NCBI RefSeq assembly: GCF_050313795.1 | Contig: NZ_JBNPMC010000005.1 | Coordinates: 1 to 64,000, forward strand | Origin: CAMBRQ01 sp945870325 | Lineage (GTDB): Bacteria; Bacillota; Clostridia; Lachnospirales; Lachnospiraceae | Reading direction: 5' to 3' | DNA: 64,000 nucleotides | In this document: piece by piece, positions 57,959 through 64,000 of the stretch | Layout: every line of letters starts with the position of its first letter | How positions within the stretch are numbered: the first letter of the stretch is position 1 | Made by a program: the position numbers and the translations under genes | The notes under the pieces: generated by a model | Databases searched by the model: none | What the model was told of the DNA's origin: nothing | What the model saw: the letters and a program-made list of their open reading frames with translations, nothing else

Positions 57959-59029
57959 TTATTTCTGTGTCCGCTGGGATGACCATATGGTTAGAAATTC
58001 TTCCGGTGTTTTTGCAGGGTTGGATTTTACAATATCATAGAACGCCTGAATTCGTTCCGGTGTTTCTTCCAGTTCATCTGCAATTTCTTCCAGGCTCTTT
58101 CCCTTGAGGATTTTTTTGTGGACTAAAGCAATCAGAGTGGATGCGTGTCCCTCGTTCCAGCCCGTATCATGCCCTTCGTTCCAGCCTTCTTCCCGGCTGG
58201 TGCGTCGAATCTCCTGTACATCATATGCTTCAAAACTATCGAATAGCATGGGAAATCTCCTTTCCAAGATCTGATCGGTAAAGTCTGCAATCTCATCCTT
58301 CGGGACATTGATACGATGCATAAATGTGGAGACTACCGTAGCAATCACCTCCAGCAGATGCCGTGGGGAATTCTCCTGCAGATTCTCTAGATAATCCAGT
58401 GGCAGATCTTTTAACTTCTTAATATCTTCTGAATTCTTCAACTTATTCACGAACATGACCAATGAAAATTCGTTTCTTTTGCTGATGATTTCATCATCCG
58501 AATAATCGTGCACTCGTATGACTTCATATCTGAAATCAGGGATATATTCAGCAAAAATATTATTTAGGGCAATACGGTCTGCAAAGTGAGTCGCAACGTT
58601 CCAATTAGTGGTTCCCTCGAAATAGACAATCGGAAGAATGGCAGGGTATTTGAAATCCTTTGTTTTTGTGATGCCCTTCTTCTTTCGCTCCATCTCTTTT
58701 TCATAATCGGTCCAGATCATTACCATATAGCGTAGTAATTTCATTACCATCGTATAGTCAACCTTTGACTGATGTTCAATAATAGTAATCAGGTACATGG
58801 CCAGATCGGGATTCAGGTGAATCCGTTTTACGACATCTGAATCACGTTCATTGTCCCACATGGTAACAAAACGGCTGCTCATGTCTTCAATCTGCTCGGC
58901 TTTCAGGCCTTTCAGGCAATCAATTGGCACATAGCCATCCAGGAACTGGGCACACATCTCGGCATTTTCGAAGATGATCTTGGCTCCTTGGTCTTGTTCG
59001 TTTCTAACAGTTCCTTCACTCATAGGCAC
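57959..59029 (-). CDS. Rpn family recombination-promoting nuclease
   Basis: A 356-residue full-length Rpn/PDDEXK_2-type protein. The N-terminal nuclease has FVTMWDNERDSD, LAMYLITIIEHQSKVDYTMVM (E...Q-x-K centre) and FKYPAILPIVYFEGTTNW. The tail has short repeats (GWNEGHDTGWNEGHAST) and ends in a helix pair (KGKSLEEIADELEETPERIQAF). Such proteins cut DNA and are linked to mobility or phage defence. SD AGGAAGTG precedes the ATG. It is the intact relative of fragments at 40777 and 53100. Confidence 0.88.
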   Translation of the reverse strand: MPMSEGTVRNEQDQGAKIIFENAEMCAQFLDGYVPIDCLKGLKAEQIEDMSSRFVTMWDNERDSDVVKRIHLNPDLAMYLITIIEHQSKVDYTMVMKLLRYMVMIWTDYEKEMERKKKGITKTKDFKYPAILPIVYFEGTTNWNVATHFADRIALNNIFAEYIPDFRYEVIRVHDYSDDEIISKRNEFSLVMFVNKLKNSEDIKKLKDLPLDYLENLQENSPRHLLEVIATVVSTFMHRINVPKDEIADFTDQILERRFPMLFDSFEAYDVQEIRRTSREEGWNEGHDTGWNEGHASTLIALVHKKILKGKSLEEIADELEETPERIQAFYDIVKSNPAKTPEEFLTIWSSQRTQK

Positions 59030-59384
59030 TTCCTTTCTATACGGTATGAGTGGTCGGAATGGAAGATAACAGAATATTTCTGTTTCTTTTTATTATAGAT
59101 GAATTATGTAAGAATTCCAACCAGTTTCTCATACGGTATCGGTATTATTCTGTTATAGAGTATCGTAATTGTTCTGTGAATCGTTGGCTGAATCAGTCCT
59201 GGAATACAAAGAAATTTATCGGATGTATAATATAGAGATAGTGTAACATAATGATATGGGAAATGCGACAAGAAATTTGCTTTTATAGTAAAAAATATTT
59301 ATAACAAACTGGTGATAAGTTGTCAAGTGCTAAAATAAACAAATATTATGATGGATATTCTCACAGGCTCTATCTTGGAAAGTC

Positions 59385-59414
59385 TTGAAATGAATTGAGG
59401 CGAAAGTGTATAAT
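59385..59414 (+). promoter_or_regulatory. Promoter of the amylosucrase-type gene
   Basis: TTGAAA (59385-59390) and TATAAT (59409-59414) with an 18-bp spacer, 56 bp before the ATG. The rest of the gap 59030-59384 holds nothing I can identify. Confidence 0.75.
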
Positions 59415-59470
59415 AATCCATAATTAAAGGGAAGAAACAGGTAACTTTTCAGGAGGTTAAAGATATTGCT

Positions 59471-61360
59471 ATGGAGAAAGAAACAAAGAAAGTAACGGCA
59501 GCAGAAAACGCAGCCGGTAAAACTGCCGCGAAGGAAGTATATAATAAGAGATTCGAGAAACATATGGATGAGTTGAGATGGCTCTACATGGAACTCTATG
59601 ATAACAGTTCTATGTATGCAGAGTTATGTGATAATCTGCATCGTTTCTACGAAGAGCGTAATGATGATCTGAAAGCAATTGATCAGTTAAGAGAAGCATC
59701 TCCGGACTGGTATAAGAAGAATGATATGCTCGGAATGATGTTCTATATCGATAATTTTGCCGGTAATATGAAAGGCGTAGAGTCCAAACTGGATTATCTG
59801 GAAAAGAGCAATGTAAATTACATTCATCTGATGCCATTTCTTGATACGGTAGAAGGACGTTCTGATGGTGGATATGCAGTGGCTGATTTCCGTAAGGTTC
59901 AGGAGAAACTGGGAACGATGGAAGACCTGGAGAGTCTGACTGCAGCCTGCCATAAGAAAAATATGAATGTTTGCATGGATTTCGTAATGAACCATACATC
60001 CGAAGATCATGAGTGGGCGAAGAAAGCGCGTCAGGGAGACGGTGAATACATGAGCCGTTACTTCTTCTATGAGGATTATTCTATTCCGGCGGAATATGAG
60101 AAGACGGTGCCACAGGTATTCCCAACTACGGCGCCTGGGAACTTTACCTGGCTTCCGGATGCGGAACATTTTGTACTGACATCTTTCTATCCATATCAGT
60201 GGGATCTGAACTATAAGAACCCAAGGGTATTCAACGAGATGATGTATAACTTCCTATTCCTGGCGAATAAGGGGATTGATATTATCCGTATCGATGCGGT
60301 TCCATATATATGGAAAGAACTATATACACAGTGTAGGAATCTGCCGCAGGTACATACGATCGTGCGTATGATGCGTATGATCAGTGAGATCGTGTGCCCC
60401 AGCGTATTGCTTCTTGGCGAGGTTGTCATGGAGCCTGAGAAGGTAGTGCCTTACTTCGGAACGGTCGAGAAGCCGGAGTGCCATATGTTATACAATGTTA
60501 CGACGATGGCAACTACATGGCATACGGTAGCAACCCGTGATGTCAAATTATTAAAGCAGCAGTTGGATGTTGTAAATGGTTTGCCGAAGGAATATGTGTT
60601 CCTTAATTATCTGCGTTGTCATGATGATATTGGCTGGGGACTGGATTATCCGTCACTTGCGAAAGATGGTATGTATGAACGCCCTCACAAACAGTATCTG
60701 AATGATTATTTCCAGGGATATGCAGGGGACAGCACCAGCCGCGGAGAACTCTACAATGCAGACCCGGTAACAGGAGATGCAAGATTCTGTGCAACAACGG
60801 CGTCCATGTGTGGTATCGAAAAGGCTGGATTCGAGCAGGATGAAGAAGCGATGGAGAAGGCGATTCAGAAGGATGTGATGCTTCATGCTTATATGTTCAT
60901 GCAGTCTGGTATTCCGGTGCTGTACAGTGGTGACGAGATTGGACAGGTGAATGATTATTCCTATAAGGAAGATCCGCATAAGGCAGAAGATTCCCGATAT
61001 ATCCATCGTGGAGCGATGAACTGGGAACTGGCTGAGAATATTACAGATGCAAATACTGTGGAGGGAAAGGTATTCCAGAGACTGGATCAGTTGGAGAAGA
61101 TCCGTAAGAGCGAGCGTGCATTTGTATCTAACGCGGATACATGGACGATTGAGACTTGGGATTCGAGCATTCTGTGTATCGGAAGATATTATGAAGGTGA
61201 GAAGATCATCGGATTATTCAACTTCAGCGAGCACGATAAGACGGCGTGGATCAATGAGACGGATGGCGAGTATGAGGATATGATCTCCGGAAATAAGATG
61301 GAAGCAAGAGGAGTGAATATTCCGGCATTCGGGTTCTATTATCTGAAGAAGGAATTCTAA
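59471..61360 (+). CDS. GH13 amylosucrase-type enzyme
   Basis: A 629-residue GH13 enzyme with the helical N-terminal domain (about 25-100) of amylosucrases. The barrel then gives MDFVMNHTSEDHEWA, IDIIRIDAVPYIWKEL (nucleophile D), LLGEVV (acid E) and FLNYLRCHDDIGWG (third D). A C-terminal beta domain ends the protein. Amylosucrases convert sucrose to alpha-glucan and fructose; hydrolase or phosphorylase activity is possible for relatives. SD AGGAGG lies 13 bp before the ATG, a little far. No signal peptide. It may supply glucan metabolised by the phosphorylase at 41249. Confidence 0.85.
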   Translation: MEKETKKVTAAENAAGKTAAKEVYNKRFEKHMDELRWLYMELYDNSSMYAELCDNLHRFYEERNDDLKAIDQLREASPDWYKKNDMLGMMFYIDNFAGNMKGVESKLDYLEKSNVNYIHLMPFLDTVEGRSDGGYAVADFRKVQEKLGTMEDLESLTAACHKKNMNVCMDFVMNHTSEDHEWAKKARQGDGEYMSRYFFYEDYSIPAEYEKTVPQVFPTTAPGNFTWLPDAEHFVLTSFYPYQWDLNYKNPRVFNEMMYNFLFLANKGIDIIRIDAVPYIWKELYTQCRNLPQVHTIVRMMRMISEIVCPSVLLLGEVVMEPEKVVPYFGTVEKPECHMLYNVTTMATTWHTVATRDVKLLKQQLDVVNGLPKEYVFLNYLRCHDDIGWGLDYPSLAKDGMYERPHKQYLNDYFQGYAGDSTSRGELYNADPVTGDARFCATTASMCGIEKAGFEQDEEAMEKAIQKDVMLHAYMFMQSGIPVLYSGDEIGQVNDYSYKEDPHKAEDSRYIHRGAMNWELAENITDANTVEGKVFQRLDQLEKIRKSERAFVSNADTWTIETWDSSILCIGRYYEGEKIIGLFNFSEHDKTAWINETDGEYEDMISGNKMEARGVNIPAFGFYYLKKEF

Positions 61361-61411
61361 AAAAAGAAAGAGTTCTAAAAGAAGAAAAAATCTTAACAAG
61401 AATAAAAAAGA

Positions 61412-61460
61412 GTCAATATGAATTCTATCTGAAACAGAAGATTCATATTGACGTTTTTTT
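61412..61460 (+). terminator. Terminator of the amylosucrase-type gene
   Basis: GTCAATATGAAT (61412-61423) pairs with ATTCATATTGAC (61441-61452), followed by seven Ts. Confidence 0.9.
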
Positions 61461-61616
61461 AGTACTCAGCATCTACCAGAGCATTTCATTATTGAATACG
61501 AATGTTAGTTTAAAATATATGAGTCAGTTAAGTCTTTGTTAAATAAATATAAAATGTCACGAAGCGTAACAAAACGTCAATTGTAATAATTAAACCTTCC
61601 GAAGAGAATAAAATTG

Positions 61617-61625
61617 TGGTATAAT
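61617..61625 (+). promoter_or_regulatory. Extended -10 promoter of the polysaccharide locus
   Basis: TGGTATAAT ends at 61625, about 50 bp before the start at 61677; the -35 is poor. The extended TG motif can compensate for that. Confidence 0.6.
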
Positions 61626-61676
61626 AACAAATTGAATGTAAGTGAGAGAGATACTTTAGATAAGAGGGATATATAA

Positions 61677-63533
61677 ATGAGAACGAAAAAATTCAATTAT
61701 CAACTAGTGATACGCAGAATTTTTTTAATCTTGTTAGATATTATATGTATTATACTAGCTTCGTTTTTTGCTTTAGCAACAAGATTTGAATTCATTATCT
61801 ATCAGATTCCGGAGGAATATCTGGCAGAATTGACAAGATACGAGCCGATGTTTGTACTATCGACAATCATCATATTTGCATTATTTAGAATATACAGCAG
61901 CCTGTGGGAGTACGCGGGACCGCAGGAGATTATAAGTATCGTATGGGCATGTGTCGTATTAGGAGTATTAGAACTTGGAATTGTCATATTGAGCGGAGGA
62001 TTCCTTCCGAGGAGTTATTATCTTCTTAGGACCATCTATCTGGTTATATTCGTGATCGGAACAAGGTTCTCTTACCGCTTGATAAGACTTAAGAAGCAGA
62101 ATCGCAGTCTTCCGTGGAAACAGCAGAGAAAAGTTATGATCATCGGGGCAGGAGAGGCCGGTAGGTCATTGCTTGTTGAGATTCAGAACAGTAAGTATTT
62201 GAATCAGAGAGTGTGCTGCGTGATAGATGATGACCCGAATAAGGTTGGAAAATATATACGTGGTGTTAGGGTGGTAGGAGATCGCTATAGTATTAAGAAA
62301 TATGCACATAAATATAATATACAGCAGATTATCATTACTATACCATCTGCTTCTGTAGTCCAGTTGCGACCGATATTAGATATCTGTAAAGAGACAGAGT
62401 GTGAACTGAAGATGCTTCCGGGAGTATACCAACTGGTCAATGGAGAGGTGAGTACCAGTAAACTGCGTCCGGTAAGTATCGATGATCTGTTAGGCAGAGA
62501 AGAAATCCAGGTTAATCTGGATGAGATTATGAGTTATGTATCCGGCAAAGTAGTTATGGTCACTGGCGGAGGAGGATCCATTGGAAGCGAGTTATGCAGA
62601 CAGATAGCCAGACATCATCCAAATCAGTTGATTATCTTCGATATCTATGAAAATAACGCATATGATATTCAGCAGGAATTGCTGCATGATATTCCTAAAC
62701 TGAATCTGGTTGTGCTGATTGGTTCCGTAAGAGATGAGAACCGACTGGATGATATCTTCGGACAGTATCATCCGGACATCGTCTATCATGCAGCTGCGCA
62801 TAAGCATGTTCCGCTGATGGAGAATAGTCCGAATGAGGCGATTAAGAATAACGTGCTGGGAACTTATAAACTGGTTCAGATGGCTCATAAGTGGAAAGTA
62901 GAAAAATTTGTCCAGATCTCAACAGATAAAGCGGTCAATCCTACGAATATCATGGGAGCATCCAAAAGAATCTGCGAGATGATTATACAGACATTCGATA
63001 AGCACTCCGATACAGAGTATGTTGCGGTGCGTTTTGGTAATGTGCTGGGAAGCAATGGAAGTGTAATTCCGCTATTCAAGAGACAGATTGCAAGCGGAGG
63101 GCCTGTAACAGTAACGCATCCGGACATCATCCGCTATTTTATGACCATACCGGAGGCGGTATCTCTGGTGCTGCAGGCGGGGGCCTATGCAAGAGGCGGT
63201 GAGATCTTCGTGCTGGATATGGGAGAGCCGGTTAAGATCATGGATCTGGCGAAGAATATGATTCGGTTGTCCGGGCTTATATTAGGGAAGGATATAGAGA
63301 TAGAGATCACCGGACTTCGTCCCGGGGAGAAGTTATATGAAGAACTTCTGATGGATGAAGAAGGAATGACAGATACTCCGAATAAATTAATCCATATCGG
63401 GCATCCGATTGATGTAGATGAAGGAAAATTGTATCAGGCTCTGCAGGTGCTGGATGAGGCTGCTGAGAATGAGACGGATGATATGAGGATGATTGTGGAG
63501 AGTATCGTGCCGACTTATCATCCGAAGCCATAG
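61677..63533 (+). CDS. CapD/PglF-type nucleotide-sugar 4,6-dehydratase
   Basis: A 618-residue membrane enzyme. Four hydrophobic helices lie in residues about 12-130, followed by a CoA-binding-like Rossmann region (MIIGAGEAGRSLLVEI). The catalytic short-chain dehydrogenase domain has MVTGGGGSIGSELCRQI near 292-308, then AAAHKHVPLMENSP and STDKAVNPTNIMGASKR, where M replaces the usual Y of YxxxK. It makes a 4-keto-6-deoxy UDP-sugar for exopolysaccharide or glycan synthesis. It opens a polysaccharide locus with a sugar-phosphate transferase next. Confidence 0.93.
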   Translation: MRTKKFNYQLVIRRIFLILLDIICIILASFFALATRFEFIIYQIPEEYLAELTRYEPMFVLSTIIIFALFRIYSSLWEYAGPQEIISIVWACVVLGVLELGIVILSGGFLPRSYYLLRTIYLVIFVIGTRFSYRLIRLKKQNRSLPWKQQRKVMIIGAGEAGRSLLVEIQNSKYLNQRVCCVIDDDPNKVGKYIRGVRVVGDRYSIKKYAHKYNIQQIIITIPSASVVQLRPILDICKETECELKMLPGVYQLVNGEVSTSKLRPVSIDDLLGREEIQVNLDEIMSYVSGKVVMVTGGGGSIGSELCRQIARHHPNQLIIFDIYENNAYDIQQELLHDIPKLNLVVLIGSVRDENRLDDIFGQYHPDIVYHAAAHKHVPLMENSPNEAIKNNVLGTYKLVQMAHKWKVEKFVQISTDKAVNPTNIMGASKRICEMIIQTFDKHSDTEYVAVRFGNVLGSNGSVIPLFKRQIASGGPVTVTHPDIIRYFMTIPEAVSLVLQAGAYARGGEIFVLDMGEPVKIMDLAKNMIRLSGLILGKDIEIEITGLRPGEKLYEELLMDEEGMTDTPNKLIHIGHPIDVDEGKLYQALQVLDEAAENETDDMRMIVESIVPTYHPKP

Positions 63534-63647
63534 GTAGCAGATAAAGGTAGGGATATGAAATATCGCTACCTTATGTTGCATAGTAGCATATGGAAAGATT
63601 TTGTGAAGTTATAAAATTCTTATAAGCAGAGTCGGGGGAAGAAAAGA

Positions 63648-64000
63648 ATGTATAAAAATGGATTCAAAAGGGTGATAGATTGTATCGTATCCTTCCTTGT
63701 CTTAGTTATAGGTGCAATTCCAATGTTGTTGGTTGCTCTACTTATAAAAATTGATTCGCCGGGTCCGATTTTATTCAAACAGGAACGAATCGGAAAAGAT
63801 GGGAAAGTGTTTAAGATATTGAAATTCAGAAGTATGTGTCAGGGAGCGGAACATACAGGTTCAGGCGTTTATTCCGGCAAGGGTGATTCGCGTGTTACAC
63901 GGATAGGTAGGATTATCCGTGCTACTAGTATCGATGAACTTCCCCAGGCAATCAATATTTTAAGAGGGGATATGGCTTTAATTGGTCCGCGTCCGCCGCT
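63648..64000 (+). CDS. Undecaprenyl-phosphate sugar transferase, partial
   Basis: The first 117 codons of a bacterial sugar transferase (polyprenyl-phosphate phosphotransferase), cut by the window end. One N-terminal membrane helix (VSFLVLVIGAIPMLLVALLI) is followed by KIDSPGPILFKQERIGKDGK, FKILKFRSM, TRIGRIIRATSIDELPQ and NILRGDMALIGPRPP, all classic motifs of the family (PglC/WcaJ type). It links a phospho-sugar to undecaprenyl phosphate to start a repeat unit. It follows the CapD-type gene by 114 bp. Confidence 0.93.
   Translation, partial: MYKNGFKRVIDCIVSFLVLVIGAIPMLLVALLIKIDSPGPILFKQERIGKDGKVFKILKFRSMCQGAEHTGSGVYSGKGDSRVTRIGRIIRATSIDELPQAINILRGDMALIGPRPP

Noticed and set aside
59050..59235. 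Short rightward frame between the Rpn and amylosucrase-type genes
   Set aside because: No SD, AT-rich random composition and no resemblance to any family.
1..64000. CRISPR arrays and rRNA genes
   Set aside because: No regularly spaced short repeats and no rRNA sequence were seen on reading the window.

Overview
The window looks like a chromosome segment from a low-GC Firmicute of the Lachnospiraceae (Clostridia), probably a gut commensal of the Blautia/Dorea/Mediterraneibacter kind. The basis is the order parA-parB-DUF4446-serS-DUF3881 next to two perfect parS sites, the codon use, and the sugar-degrading and exopolysaccharide genes. The parS sites and parAB put the left edge near the replication origin.

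Layout. (1) 1-5304: AT-rich leader with two parS sites, then parA, parB, a DUF4446 membrane protein, serS and a DUF3881 gene. (2) 5406-36850: an accessory island of about 31.4 kb lying inside a split tRNA-Arg(CCU) gene. The 5' half is at 5406-5450 and the matching 3' half at 36810-36850. Five copies of the 14-bp core CTCCTAAGCGCTAG divide the island into four modules. No module has an intact integrase, so this resembles accreted, cis-mobilizable relatives of an integrative element. Module I holds an integrase remnant, a DUF4143 ATPase and an excisionase-like gene. Module II holds a ParB-like gene, broken parA, mmcQ, immA and abiE genes, an AAA ATPase paired with a DpnII/MboI-like nuclease, and a Fic protein. 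Module III holds a complete tRNA-Arg, an IS110 element, and the most unusual locus here: a J-like/TPR membrane protein, a soluble FtsK/EssC-type ATPase, four helical proteins of about 85-93 residues, a lidless DnaK and a GrpE-like protein. A three-gene sensory system and a DUF4869/P-loop pair follow. Module IV holds a MerR regulator with a hydrolase, a flavodoxin gene cut in two by a 2.86-kb insertion, a DUF4062/AlbA-type protein and conjugation-ATPase debris.

(3) 36934-45759: azlCD, a macro-domain and a vWA protein, a glutaredoxin-like protein, an Rpn-nuclease remnant, glycogen phosphorylase and two AraC regulators. (4) 45935-55240: a GH42 beta-galactosidase, a carboxymuconolactone decarboxylase-like protein, a LysR regulator, an FMN reductase, a ferredoxin-type aldo/keto reductase, an iron alcohol dehydrogenase, a second Rpn remnant, a ketopantoate-reductase-family protein, an XRE regulator and tRNA-Ala(CGC). 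(5) 55316-64000: a small acidic ORF, a second GH42 enzyme, a full-length Rpn nuclease, an amylosucrase-type GH13 enzyme, and the start of a polysaccharide locus (CapD-type dehydratase and a sugar-phosphate transferase cut by the window end).

The best candidate for an undescribed system is 17609-25606, possibly with the sensory genes to 28912. The gene set suggests chaperone-assisted handling of small helical proteins by an FtsK-family motor. That is an inference from gene content only. The ATPase-nuclease pair at 10128-12039 is a second, smaller candidate, probably for defence.
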